The notes: generated by a model not told the origin, from the letters alone. A stretch of 25,024 bases of DNA from Priapulus caudatus (GCF_000485595.1 NW_014577463.1:177216-202239); one strand, 5' to 3'; positions 1-10,620 are shown, counted from the first letter of the stretch. Numbers and translations: made by a program.

Positions 1-204
1 TTTTACAAACGATGAAGCGATGAAGCGGCGTAGGTGTGCGGCGGCCTTAACATCGGCTCATCGGCTCATCGGCTCATCGGCTCATCGGTTCAAAATCAAA
101 CATGTTTGATTTGGAACGATCACCCGATAAAAATAAAATCGTCTACAAATGAACGCGCACACCTACATCGCTTCATCGCTTCATCGCTTCATCGTTTGTA
201 AAAA
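1..204. mobile_element. Fold-back element with terminal inverted repeats
   Basis: The two ends are inverted copies of each other. The left arm (1-40) reads TTTTACAAACGATGAAGCG, continues with a second GATGAAGC unit and ends in taggtgtgcg. The right arm (about 156-204) is its reverse complement but carries extra copies of the 8-bp unit. Inside the left arm lies a second 8-bp tandem repeat, TCATCGGC, about four copies at 53-87. A 20-bp perfect palindrome sits at the exact centre (93-112). No ORF is present. Arms made of short tandem repeats are typical of Foldback-like or other non-autonomous DNA transposons. The window starts at the left arm, so the left boundary and any target-site duplication cannot be seen. 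Confidence 0.6.
93..112. repeat. Perfect 20-bp palindrome at the element centre
   Basis: AAATCAAACATGTTTGATTT is its own reverse complement. Its centre (102.5) coincides with the midpoint of the two outer inverted arms, so the whole 1-204 segment could fold into one long stem with bulges. Confidence 0.85.
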
Positions 205-210
205 TCGGCT

Positions 211-226
211 GGTGTGCGGCGGCCTT
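211..226 (+). repeat. 16-bp direct repeat of 33-48
   Basis: GGTGTGCGGCGGCCTT occurs exactly at 33-48, inside the left arm of the fold-back element, and again at 211-226, just outside its right arm. This suggests neighbouring or nested copies of one family, or that the true element extends past 204. Confidence 0.8.
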
Positions 227-314
227 TAGGACCAGGAAAATAAACCGTGGCTTGCGACTTTATGCGAGCAAATAAATCGTTAGAATGAATTGATCTGTTG
301 CAAACGTATAGGTG

Positions 315-645
315 TTTAGTGTGTGCGCGCGTGTGCCTGTGCGTGTGCGTTTGTGTAACATTTGTATGTTTTCAACATCAGAAATAGAAATATCGCCATA
401 GAAAACCATTAGATCGCAGCTTGACATGCAAGCTTTGCTGGAATGGCAAATTTACCGAAAACTCATTTTGATGCCGAAACTCACATGCATTCACTGCTCT
501 GTGTGTGAGCGCGTGTGTATGAGTATGTGTGAGTATGTGTGTGTGTGTGTATGTGTGCGTGTGTGCGCGTGCGTGTGCGTGTTCGTGCGTGCGTGTGTTC
601 GTACGTGCGTGCGTGAGCTTGCATGTGTGTGCTCGTATACGATCG
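315..645. repeat. TG/CG-rich impure microsatellites
   Basis: Two alternating purine-pyrimidine tracts lie at about 315-358 and 498-645, built from GTGTGC and GTGTGT units. The sequence between them shows no recognisable gene. Cysteine- and valine-rich reading frames here are direct translations of TG repeats. Confidence 0.85.
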
Positions 646-955
646 TATAACTCTTCTCTGATGATGAAAAACAGTCCGAAAACTACTGAGATTTCTCTTT
701 CAATTCCGCGGAATAATCTATACGCGAATTGTACGCCAGCTATAGAAATCCCGAACTATAGACGGACCCTTCCGACTCAACCAGTCCTTCACGACGGTCC
801 TGTGTCTCATGCTGTCTGAACGAGAGCACAAGCTACGACGTGTCGGGTCAGTCTATACCTAAAACTGCCAGAGTTAATTTATATTTCGCGTGAACATGAG
901 ATAAAAGTTAACACCGAACGAATGAGCGCAAAAGTGAACATTCGCACAGTGTGAA
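646..955. other. Unique sequence, nothing recognised
   Basis: Mixed-composition DNA. No repeat, RNA gene or convincing exon was seen on either strand. Confidence 0.5.
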
Positions 956-1017
956 ACAATCATGTTACCGAGACAATCATGTTACGTAGACAATCATGTT
1001 ACCGAGACAATCATGTT
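956..1017. repeat. 17-bp minisatellite, about 3.7 copies
   Basis: The unit ACAATCATGTTACCGAG starts at 956, 973, 990 and 1007. The second unit ends in acgtag instead of accgag and the last is truncated after acaatcatgtt. Confidence 0.92.
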
Positions 1018-1477
1018 CGCTGCGAAAAGAGCTAAATGCGTGTGGACACTATCAGAAGTAGATTAATAGGGAATTCTGATACTATGAATATTGTATGTTC
1101 AGCTACCGTACACAGACTCGTTACAAAGGCCAACACGTCTACTGTTCTATTATCACGAGCCATATATGAATGTATATTTGAACACTCTGGAGACACTGGC
1201 CATTATTTGCATAGTTACCATATAGGCTCGGCGCAGTGACAAACATTCACTATTTTGAAAATTACCGTAAAGGTTCTGCGAATGTGGTTAGAACCGATAT
1301 CGACATTATTCTGTCAGCGTAATATATTCCTCAAAATTTCTATCGTACACAAGTCTTGCAGTACGCGTCAATGTAAAATCGTGACAATGTACTCGTAATA
1401 TTATATCAAGAGCTAATAAAACCAGTTATATTAGGAATACTAGGTATTGTTAGGTCTTGATTATTTATATGTATAAT
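1018..1477. other. Unique sequence, nothing recognised
   Basis: AT-leaning DNA without a convincing gene. The short open frame at 1036-1239 has no recognisable motif and is no longer than expected by chance. Confidence 0.45.
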
Positions 1478-1815
1478 ACCTGTGATATTATATTCTTTTG
1501 ACAATATATTTATGACAGTATATACATGTGACAATATATACCTGTGACAATATATACCTGTGACAATATATACCTGTGACAATATATACCTGTGACAATA
1601 TATACCCGTGACAATATACTTGGTACAATATATACTCGTAACAATTTATTTATAACAATATATTTGTTACAATATATTTGCGACAATATATACTCGTGAC
1701 AATATACTTGGGACAATATATACTCGTGACAATGTACCTGGGCCAATATATACTCGTGACAATATATTTATAACAATATATTTGTGACAATATAATATAC
1801 TCGCGACAGTTACTT
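1478..1815. repeat. AT-rich minisatellite, 14-16 bp unit
   Basis: About twenty head-to-tail units of the form TGACAATATATACCTG. The best-conserved copies lie at about 1530-1610. Variants with TACTCG, TATTTATA or TTGTT follow and the phase drifts between 14 and 16 bp. Because the unit is stop-poor on the minus strand, it produces repeated tyrosine/isoleucine/cysteine reading frames that are not genes. Confidence 0.93.
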
Positions 1816-2455
1816 GTGTGATTGGCAGCTCAGTAGAGTACCTGTGATAATACCAGCTTCGTATATGTCGTGTATTTGCCACGCAACAATTCTCATTATC
1901 ACAAACCTGACTTATAAATATATGCTGCACATTACACCCAATACCACTCTGTGAGACTTGTACAAATAACACACGCGGTCATCGTAAGCTTAAACTACAC
2001 ACGAGACGCAAAGCATGGAAAATGCGACTCGGCCATTTTGCAATCTTCTCGGCTTACAATCAACGGCAGTGAAGAACGCAAAGACTGCAATTCGCTTGCA
2101 CGTCAAGACGTCGGGAGCTTCGTTCAACAACCGCGTGTTAAGATCCACTCGAATAACGTAGAAATATGAAGCCCACGCTTGCCAAGCTGAGCACACACGA
2201 TTTCGCATTGATAATTTGCATGCGTTTCTAGCCGGCAGCAGATTTCTGTGTGCTTTAGCAGCACCGTTAATTATCCTTACATGTTCCATCGCCGTACAGG
2301 CAAATTCAGGCGAAAACCTCGATTAATGCGAGGCTGTACCCTTATTAAGAGGAAACGTATGCTTCCTCACGTATGTGATAATCAGATAAGGGGAACTGAC
2401 ATCATATAAATTATTCCTCACATTGTGTTACGCACTGTCTGGATGGATGAGTAAT
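1816..2455. other. Unique sequence, nothing recognised
   Basis: Mixed-composition DNA. Overlapping open frames of about 70 and 100 codons on opposite strands at 1951-2289 lack recognisable motifs and splice structure. Confidence 0.45.
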
Positions 2456-2745
2456 GCTAGACAGACAGACAACAGTGGTTACTGTCGTGCCGACGACGAA
2501 TTAGTGGAAACGACAGGAAAAGAAACAGAGGAAAGGATGCGGGAGATGGAGAGGGAAAGAATACAAATGTATGAAAGGGAAGGATAGGGCAAAAAGAAGG
2601 GGAAGAGTAAAGGAAAAGAAGGAAGTGGAGCGAAGATGGCAGAGCAATATATAAGGGAAATGTGGAAGATAGAGAGAGATGGAGACAGACAGACAGACGG
2701 ATGGACGGGCGGACGGACAAATATGATGATGTAGGAGAGCACAGT
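2456..2745. repeat. Purine-rich tract with GACA and GGAC repeats
   Basis: The plus strand is strongly A/G-rich from about 2505 to 2680. It is bracketed by tetranucleotide runs: AGAC at 2459-2470, and AGAC then GGAC/GGAT at about 2685-2720. Serine/proline/phenylalanine-rich minus-strand frames are translations of this tract. Confidence 0.85.
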
Positions 2746-2969
2746 AAGCACCCACCCGCAGCATCCAATTCCCTCACTTGTCGCTGCAATAGAGAAAATA
2801 TATTAATTCGCAAACACCTCTACAAAAATGGAATGAAGCCATACCTCGCTGCATGGCGGCGAGTAACCACAGATGTTGGCACTACAAAAAATTAATCATC
2901 GTGTACATACGATTCCGATTCTTTATTTCTGGCAATTGAAGCGTCCCCTCTTGACATATTTTAGCCAGG

Positions 2970-3066
2970 TATTTGTTGTTGTGCTTTGCTGTTCTGTATT
3001 TGTTGTTGTTGTCATCGACATCGTCGTCGTTATCATCGCTGACGTTGTCGTCGCTGTCGTCGTCGA

Positions 3067-3111
<45 letters not shown>

Positions 3112-3217
3112 CGTCGTCGTCGTCGTCGCCGTCGCCGTCGTCGTCGTCGTCGCCGTCGCCGTCGTCGTCGTCGTCGCCGTCGTCGTTGTTGTTTTGTTGT
3201 TGTTGTTGTTATTGTCG

Positions 3218-3257
<40 letters not shown>

Positions 3258-3258
3258 A
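2970..3258. repeat. Compound GTC/GTT trinucleotide repeat
   Basis: A GTC array with GCC interruptions (about 3012-3183) passes directly into a GTT array (about 3184-3257). All frames stay open because the period is three, giving valine, serine or leucine homopolymers. There is no sign of a surrounding coding gene. Confidence 0.95.
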
Positions 3259-4285
3259 CGTTATTTTGCGGGGTTAGAGTTACGGTGCTTCCCTGAGCAT
3301 TACGAGTGACAGATATCGCATAAAGCTGACCATTAAGAGGGTTATCGCACCACTCTTTCTACAAGTGGCATACAGAACTGATATTCCCAAGCTATTTACG
3401 GATATAAATCTCGGTGATATCAACGAGGATGTCGATCAAATATCAACCGTTACGTTGTTAACTAGAGAAATTGTAGCATACTAGATATTTTAGGCTATGT
3501 TTAGTAGAAGCGCGCAGTGAGACGATTTTATCAGCTTTTACCGGAAACAGAAAACAGAAAAACTACAACTTATAATCGATATGAGCTAATCAGTCGATGT
3601 ATCGCCGAGCTAGACGCCTAGTTGAATCGTTCCTAATCAACCTCACTCAATCACTGGATTGCGTGCGGCAAAATCGGACTCGCAAAACTCTGCCATAATC
3701 GTGTTACTCTTGCTACAAAAGCTGCCTTAGGAATATTAATTAAAAAACCTCATCGTAATTAAGGCTCCACTGCATGCCTCCGGCACTACTAATATAATTA
3801 AGTCTTCCCCTTTCATACGATCACTTCACATTTAGAACTATTTTACTGCATGCATTCATTACAGGAATGCTAAGACTCACAGACGCCGTGAGTAGTACAC
3901 GCAGAAGTACCCTAGCGCTGACATCATCGCTCATTGATTGCCAGGGATCGATCGATTGATACAGTGCTCTCGCTACTCACTGGATCACCAGAAATCGGGA
4001 ATACCCACGAATCCCGCATAATTAGCGAGGATATAAACACTCGCGCTCAAGATGCGAGTAATTACGCATTTAGCACCCAACTAATTATCGATGACATGAA
4101 TGAAGCTGCCCGTGCCACGAGAGGCGCCACCTGGTGGAGAAAAGAACGATTGACCACAACGCGAACGATAGCATATTTGATGACTGTATCTACATCAGAA
4201 CACTCATACGCCACTGCGCTCATCAGCTGTGCTCAACGCACTGCTGTATCACGCATTTATAATGCCCTATAAAAACATAATCAAC
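3259..4285. other. Unique intergenic or intronic sequence
   Basis: About 1 kb of mixed sequence with several TAATTA-type strings. The 112-codon frame at 3934-4272 has no recognisable domain. The only notable short motif is the CTCF-like site listed separately. Confidence 0.45.
4123..4138 (+). promoter_or_regulatory. CTCF-like core motif
   Basis: GGCGCCACCTGGTGGA closely matches the reverse complement of the bilaterian CTCF core (GCGCCCCCTGGTGGC). It is a single motif match with no functional support. Confidence 0.25.
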
Positions 4286-4432
4286 ATCGTCATTTCAAAA
4301 TCAAAGTGAAAAATCATTTCAAAATCATCATAATCATCAAAATCATTTCAAAATCATCAATATAATTTCAGAAAAATCAAAATAATAAAAATCATTCAAA
4401 ATCATTTCAAAATAAAAATCATAATTTGTCAT
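4286..4432. repeat. Degenerate A/T-rich tandem repeat
   Basis: Loosely repeated ATCATTTCAAA and AAAATCATC units fill this interval. Spacing is irregular, so it is an old or noisy minisatellite. Confidence 0.7.
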
Positions 4433-4689
4433 TATTCACCCCTGATCGTATCTATAGATTGACGTAAAGCCGTTCTGCTCAGAGGCTGGTGCCTGCAAGG
4501 AAGCCATGGTAGAGCCTAACCCAAATAACCTGTATAGTAACGGATTCTCTAGACTTCTGGTCTTCTCGAAGCATCACTCCGGGTGGCCACGAACGGAGAT
4601 CCTCCGTCTATCCACACATGCAGCTGTGCTCTATTTTGCTGCGTCCACACCGTAACGACGTTTTCTTCACGTATATGATCCCGGCAGCT

Positions 4690-5424
4690 GAAACGCCTCT
4701 AACGTAACCTCGCATGCCTTGACCCGCTGGCGTGGTTGCTCCGGGTTAAGTAACTTAACCTCGTAGCGGCTGCTAATTCTTCATTGACAACGTTAAATAC
4801 CCACTAAGTTGTGCCTCGTAACGATGTGTGTATCCTGCTCATTGGTTTACTAATGATAGGCCAGAGACGCGACCAGCCCGCTGTCGTGTTACGGCGAGCC
4901 TACGTGAACGCATGCTGCCGTCAAACCGCCCCGTCATACACATCATTACAGCTTCGTTAATGATTTCCCATCGAAACATGTAGAATCACTATACCGCCAT
5001 CTTCGTCCGAGAGGGGGCGGGGGTATCCAACTCGATGTCATCTGCATTTATTCGGAGAATTATCGTACAATCTAGCATCGACGTTAGAAAAGACGAATGC
5101 ATTTCAACACACGCACATACTGAAGCCCATTCGTGGAATCGTCGCTCCCGTCAAAAAGCTCCTGCGGTATCTATATTTAATAATATACGCAATAAGGTGC
5201 GTAATGCTTCTCCTTATCCTTCCCAGACGGTCACCAGCCTCACCCCTTCCTCATTCTCATTCTCCTTCGCTTCCTCCTCTTTCTCTTCCCCCTCCTCCTC
5301 CACCACCCCTTCTCCTCCTCCTCCTCCTCCTCCTTCTCCTTCTTCTCCCTTCCCCTCCTTCTCCTCCTCCACCTCCATCTCCACCGCCACCGCCCCTCCT
5401 CCTCCACCTCCTCCGCCTCTATAC
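4690..5424 (+). repeat. Block 1, copy A (inverted copy at 22060-22920)
   Basis: Most of this block can be aligned by eye to the reverse complement of 22060-22920. Exact anchors are 19 nt (4881-4899 with 22642-22660), 27 nt (5111-5137 with 22330-22356), 20 nt (5246-5265 with 22181-22200) and 33 nt (5265-5297 with 22147-22179). Between anchors the copies differ mostly by extra bases in copy B, some in runs of several nucleotides. Homology fades at about 4690 on one side and dissolves in a CCT tract at about 5424 on the other. No gene is evident in either copy. Confidence 0.88.
5214..5424. repeat. Polypyrimidine CCT/CTC tract
   Basis: About 200 bases almost entirely of C and T, with runs of CCT and CTC. 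Such homopurine-homopyrimidine tracts with mirror symmetry can form triplex (H-DNA). Proline/serine and glutamate/glycine frames here are artefacts. The tract marks one edge of the block 1 duplication. Confidence 0.92.
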
Positions 5425-5593
5425 TCTCGGTACACATCGGGCAAAGGGATGAATTTTATACCAATAGGCCTACGGCTGTATATTTACTCCGCCGCCGCTA
5501 TCGCAGACAAAATCATTACCGATCGTCGTACAGCGCGCGCTCGCATATAGCATGCAGGCGCGTATATATCCGAGATTGTCGCACGCGGCTTAC

Positions 5594-5706
5594 CGGACGT
5601 GTACTCAAACACACTCGTACTGGTCCTGTCGTTGACTCTCGCCACCTCCTGCTCAGCCTCGTCACCGTACACTCGTCGCAGCTCTACCTTCTCGTCGGCC
5701 ATAACG
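5594..5706 (-). CDS. Possible coding exon, unknown product
   Basis: On the minus strand a pyrimidine-rich acceptor (TTCTTGTTCAG, ending at 5707) is followed by an open frame. The frame reaches a strong donor-like site, GTAAGC, starting at 5593. The frame includes an in-frame ATG at 5702-5700 (MADEKVELRR...) and uses many GAG, GTG and GCG codons, unlike the surrounding DNA. It remains open past this donor to 5484, and a weaker donor (GTAATG) lies near 5515. The plus strand over the same stretch is also open (5599-5817) with a hydrophobic start, so one strand may shadow the other. I do not recognise the protein. Chance is a real alternative, and the nearby block is noisy. Confidence 0.22.
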
Positions 5707-5719
5707 CTGAACAAGAACC

Positions 5720-8397
5720 AGCGCGCACTCCTCTACTTCGCTATGCACGGACCGCGGGCGGATTCGAGTGTGCAGCAGCTAGCTTTAAAGGCAGTCCTTT
5801 TAGCAGCTTGCAGATAGACACGTTTGAGCGCAGAAGAGAGAGAAAGGGGATAGAGAAGGGGGAGAGAGCCGAGGGGACCCGCGAGTGATAGATGGGAACT
5901 TAGACAACGGTGGTGAATTTAAAGACAAGGGGTTTCCGAATCGTCCTTGCCAAACATAACAATAATAACAGAACAATATGCACGTCGCATACTCTCGGGC
6001 TTACCATATAGACTAACAATAACTGTATAGTTAGATATTCTTAGTCTATGGTCATGTTATTTTTGGTAGCTGCAAGTGACCGGTAAACAGAAATGCGTCT
6101 TGTATTTGGAGCCGCCGTGAATCTACTTAATTGGTGCACCATGACGAATTTGCATATAAATGATGCAAATTTACAGATTCGCCCACCACCTAATAAAATG
6201 AGTACTGCTTGGAATTTATGCAAAACAAATTTATGGTTCGTATGCTTCCAAACTACGCGTTTGTATTTCTAATTCCCTCGAACACGACGCTTAGGTAAAG
6301 AAACTGGTGGCTTTCTTATGGACAGAAAAATTCTGCTTCCGAGAAGAATTTGAATTCAAGCACGATAGAAGTGATGATACAACTATAGAAAACTCAAAGC
6401 AACCCTTTACTAACGATTTTACATACATACACTCCAATATTGGAAGACTGGAAATGAAATAAACACAGCAAGAAAGAGTGCCGTCGATAGCCGCAATAAC
6501 CACGTGGCGACTTGTAACGCAATTTGGCTTAAGATTTGTCACGATGTCTTAAAACGGTTATTGCAAGATTTTTGCTCATAAAAACGAAATGAAGCTGAAT
6601 ATAGTCTCACCTGACAGTGGAAATATCACTGATTACACCAACATTAAAAATACTAAGATTTTATGCAGTTATAGCATAGAAAAATGGATTTCACCACATC
6701 GTAACAGCAATAAATTGTATCGTATGCCGATAATGCCTAATGGCAGAATTGGTAAACTTGTATTTGTGTCGGTGATGAATTGAAAACAAGTGCATTCCTG
6801 TACTATGTCTATGGCAGATAAGCGGTGGCGCCACAAGCTAATCCATACTTTCTGTTAGTTTAAGATGACAGAAAACAAGTTTGCAAAAACGATTAGTTCG
6901 AAACTGGCAGTTTTCGGTGAATACGAATGTTCTAAGACATTTTATTGTTACTCTAGACAATTGATGTTACTCAAGCAATAACGGTAGGTGTCATGAAAGT
7001 GGTGAAAACACTGTAAAACTTTCGCAATGGTTACTTTAAGAGGATACGCAACAGTAGCCTTCCGCTAATTGTTCACCAATGTTGTGCTCTTTCGTCTCTA
7101 GAAATAGCATTCATTTGATTTTTTTTTCGGTAATATTTTGCAATAGAGTGCACTAATTTGCATTATCCAAGGTAGATGCCTCTTGGACGTCTAGAAAGCA
7201 CGAGAAATGAGATTGGTCTTGTAATGTAATTGTGCGATTCCGTCAAGCGGCGTAGCCATGGTGTCCGGTCCGCCGTTTTCGTGTTCGAAACGGGATCCGA
7301 CTACATGCTAGAAATACTCGAAAACAATCTGCAAAAGTTTGGAGTGAAGATTGGACTTTGAATCTGTGGTCATTCAGCATGAATAACGTGATGTCGCGTA
7401 TGCGCCGAAACTATCTATGTATTTTTAACCAATTTCTGTTCGATACTTATTTAGGCCTTATGGACGCCATCTACTGTTGCACAACGCCGTAATCCGCATA
7501 AAAAAATCAGGAGTCGGTTTCCATGGCAACATTAGTCAAAGCAACAGGAGCGTGCAACAGGAAACGAACGCCCTCTATATTGGCTAAACTGGAATTATCT
7601 GACACCACGAACGGCGGCGTATTTCTTACGCTAAATCACTTCTTACTGGTCCGTTAATAGACGCAGGAGCAATATCTCCCAACTTTAATTCTCATCTGCG
7701 TGAAATACGGCTGCAGGCACGTACGTGCCAATTGCTTCGGAACCGACATTGCGTTGTTTTATGAGCGACCAGCTGAGCTAATACGCTCTGCTAAAAGTCG
7801 ATTACCGTCAGTCACTATACCGCACGCAGGCGAGAGAGGGCAATTGAATACATACATCACGAGCAAATAAGATATATCGCATACTGATCGACACAATATA
7901 ACTGGTGCGATGATACATCGCCACTGCCTGCTGAATAATGTGCTATTAGGCCATTAATACACAACGTGCCCCCCTTCCGCACCCTTAACATACAGACAGT
8001 TTGCAGACGCATTATTTACATAGGTTTGTTAATATTAGCACACATGTACGCGCGGGATGCACATCATTGCAATCAGTGCAACAGAAAGACGCCGATTGTT
8101 CAACTGAAACAGAAATCTATCGCAAACGGAAATTCGAGTCGGTATGTCAGCCGCGGAACGACGCGGACAAGATACTTGTAGTGAGGAACGGGAAGATTTA
8201 TTTCTGCTACCGCCAGGTTCTCCCGCGTAACTCATGTTTGTCTTTCTTTACATACTTTTATTTATATACTTTATTTTTTTTCTGCTTTGTACATACAGCC
8301 ATAGAGTCAGTTGTGCGTTTACTACTTGGATTTATGATCCGCCGGATATTAACCCGTCATCAAAAAGAAACTGTAACTCTAATTTCCTACCTTACTT
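5720..8397. other. Long unique stretch without a recognisable gene
   Basis: About 2.7 kb of ordinary-complexity DNA. Open frames at 6041-6223 (minus), 6291-6542 (minus), 6589-6783 and 8001-8447 lack recognisable domains. The last runs through a T-rich hydrophobic segment into the GA tract. A short purine patch lies at about 5830-5875. An octamer palindrome is listed separately. This could be intronic or intergenic. Confidence 0.45.
6147..6171. promoter_or_regulatory. Inverted pair of octamer (POU-type) motifs
   Basis: AATTTGCAT (6147-6155) and its exact reverse complement ATGCAAATT (6163-6171) are separated by 7 bp. Each arm contains ATTTGCAT, the octamer bound by POU-domain factors in animals. 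Function is not shown. Confidence 0.3.
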
Positions 8398-8414
8398 TTT
8401 CTTCGAGGAAGAAA
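8398..8414. repeat. Short hairpin at the GA tract edge
   Basis: TTTCTTC and GAAGAAA flank a GAG loop. It may be only the chance meeting of a T/C-rich and an A/G-rich tract. Confidence 0.5.
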
Positions 8415-8586
8415 GGTGAGAAAGAGAGAGAGAGGGGGTGTGAATGAGTGAGAGAGAAAGAGATAGAAAGGGGGAGAAAACGAGAGCGAGAGAAAAAGAG
8501 CGAGCGAGAGAGAAAGAGCAAGAGTGAGAAAGAGAGAGGGGAGGGTGAGAGTGAGTGAGAGAAAAAGAAAGAGAAAGAGAGAGAGC

Positions 8587-8620
<34 letters not shown>

Positions 8621-8795
8621 CAGAAGAGAAGAGAGAGAGAGAAGAGATCAGACGGAGAGAGAGAGAAGCGCGAGAGAAGAGAGAGATGAGGAAGAGAGAG
8701 GAGAGAGAGAGAAGAGAGAAGAAGGGAGAGAGAGAGACGAGAAGAGGGAGAGAGAGAAGAGAGAGAGGAGAGAGAGAGCGAGAGAGAGAGAAGGA
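8415..8795. repeat. GA-rich microsatellite tract
   Basis: About 380 bases of impure (GA)n with AAAG, CGAG and GGGA interruptions. The arginine/glutamate frame on the plus strand and the serine/leucine frames on the minus strand are repeat translations. The tract abuts the left edge of block 2, as the pure (GA)n does at 20519-20601. Confidence 0.95.
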
Positions 8796-9760
8796 CGGAC
8801 ATGGCAACACAATGTACAGAGAACAGGAGGTTAAATGGATTCGCTAGTGACAGCCACTAATCGTTATATACACTGTTAGTAAAGAGAACATTGCGTTTGG
8901 AACACGCACCACTAACGCCATATTGTGAGATGCGCTGCAACCTGTCTTAAATACAAAAGATCATTGCTGTAAGCAAGTTTAAAATCGTAGATGGACTGAA
9001 GGATAGGTAACTTATGTGAGAGGATGTACCTGACTAGGTTAGGGTAGGAATTAGGACTAGGATTGAGGTTAGGGTTAGGGCAGGGATTAAAGCACGAATA
9101 ATTTCGCATCCAAGTCGCCATCCTACGATTTAAAAACTCGCGGTTGTGGTAAGGCGAAGGTCTAATACACCGAATGCTAGCCCGTGACGCTTCATATTCG
9201 AAGATAGAACTACTTTCTTCTTGGTACACGATGAAGAGACAGAGATCAGTCTAGAGCGTGGAGAGCGCTATTAAAAACGAAAAGGCAACACAGCCTACTA
9301 GGCAGTCTGAAGACCCGGCTTCCGTTTCATATCGACAGACGGATTACAGCTAAAGTTGAAGTAGCACACTAGTAACGCTTAAGTCTGATAGATGGATCCA
9401 TGTATTCTGACGCTTCCCGTAACGAACATGTCGCATGCTTTAATCTGCTCGTTTCCTATAAGGCTCCTGACTGTGCAACTAGCAGTAACGGCTAAGGATG
9501 ACTCCGAGTAGTTGGAATGACGGTTTGTAAGACGTCCTTCTCCAGGGAGGCAATGTTAGCAAGGAGGTAGAAAAATCGAAATGGTTCCCACAGCGTGTGG
9601 CCATTCACTTGCCTAAAGATCTCGAAGGGTTTGGCGAGAAGACGTGGCTACAGTGAATACTTGAATACTATGCTGATATTATGTACACGCTATGGCAACC
9701 TCTGTTTGACGATACCCCGAGTACAATGACACATGTAGGAGACACGCGGCGTGTGGTGTT
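8796..9760 (+). repeat. Block 2, copy A (direct copy at 20602-21545)
   Basis: This ~960-bp body aligns over its whole length with 20602-21545 in the same orientation. It lies between a GA tract on the left and a TG tract on the right in both places. Matching stretches include 9113-9141 with 20930-20958 (29 nt exact). The mismatches are overwhelmingly one-base gains and losses in both directions. No coding frame is shared between copies. It may be a transposable element family bounded by microsatellites, or one locus assembled twice. Confidence 0.93.
8973..9141 (+). mobile_element. TIR element with telomere-like core, noisy copy
   Basis: This is the counterpart of 20773-20958. The right arm (9113-9141) is intact and identical. 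The left arm (8973-8997) has lost four bases and its TTAGGG array is corrupted (about 9038-9086). The flanks still resemble the 9-bp duplication seen in the other copy (ttgctgtaa on the left, gtggtaa on the right). Confidence 0.7.
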
Positions 9761-10266
9761 GCGCGTGCGTGTCGTGCGTGTCGTGCGTGTGTGCCGCGTG
9801 CGGTACGGCGTGTGCGTTGCGTGTGTGTGTGTGTATGTGTTGTGTGCTGTGCGTGTGTGTGGTCGTGTGTGTTGTGTTTGTGTGTATGTGTGTGTGTGTG
9901 AGTGTGTGTGTGGGGGGCGCGGGTAATGTGTTGGCGTGTGCGTGTGGGTGCGTGCGTGTATGGTATTGGGGGTGTAGGTACGTTGTTGTGGTGGTCGTGC
10001 TGCGTGCGTGGCGTGCGTGTGTGTTATCGGCCGTTGCGTCCTGCGTGCTGCGTGGCGGGCCGTGTGTGATGGGGGGGGGGGCGTTGTGCGTGTGTGTGTG
10101 CGTGTTGTGTGTGGTGTGCTTGTGGTTGTGTGTGTGTATCATGGGTGATGGTGTGATGTTGCGTGCGTGGTGGTGTGCAATGTGTGTGTGTGCGTGCCGG
10201 GGCGTTGCGGCGTTGTGTGATGTGTGTATTGTGTATGTGTGGTGTGAGTGTGTGATGTGTGTTGTG

Positions 10267-10300
<34 letters not shown>

Positions 10301-10620
10301 ATGTGTATAGTGCGTGCATAGTTGGTGTGCGCCGTGCGTGCGGTGCGTGCGTGCACCGCGGTGTGTGTGTGTTGTGTGTGATGTGTGTGTTTTTGTTTTG
10401 GGGGGGGGTTGGGGTGGTTGGGTTTGTGTGTGTATATACTATTATGTGCGCGCGTGTGTGCTGTGCCGCGAGTGTGTGTGTGTGTGCGTGTGGGTGTCCG
10501 CGTGTGTGTGTCGCGCGCGTGTGTGTGGTGGTCGGTGTGTGGTGCGCGCGTGTGTGGTGTGGCACGCGCATGTGTGTGTGTGTGTGTGCGCGCGCGCCGT
10601 TCGTGTGTGTGTGTGTACGG
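9745..10620. repeat. Long impure TG/CG microsatellite
   Basis: Nearly 900 bases of GTGTGT and GTGCGT units with G-run interruptions. Frames of more than 300 codons are open on both strands (threonine/histidine on one, cysteine/valine on the other) only because the repeat lacks stops. Alternating purine-pyrimidine stretches, especially about 10440-10620, favour Z-DNA. The G runs at 10400-10422 could form a G-quadruplex. Confidence 0.95.

Noticed and set aside
956-1017. Short array with regular repeats resembling a mini CRISPR
   Set aside because: The 17-bp units abut directly with no unique spacers, so it is a minisatellite.
3001-3258. CRISPR-like or coding homopolymer array
   Set aside because: A trinucleotide microsatellite without spacers. 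The valine/serine runs are its trivial translation.
5035-5550. 171-codon frame at block 1 copy A
   Set aside because: It crosses the CCT tract, and the frame is not preserved in the inverted copy at 22060-22920.
7245-7310. tRNA-like B box (GTTCGAAAC-like) with a possible A box upstream
   Set aside because: Spacing and A-box match are poor and no acceptor stem can be drawn. Not called as a tRNA or SINE.
8001-8447. 148-codon frame with a hydrophobic segment
   Set aside because: It begins at a TTG, the hydrophobic part comes from a T-rich stretch, and it ends inside the GA tract. No recognisable family.
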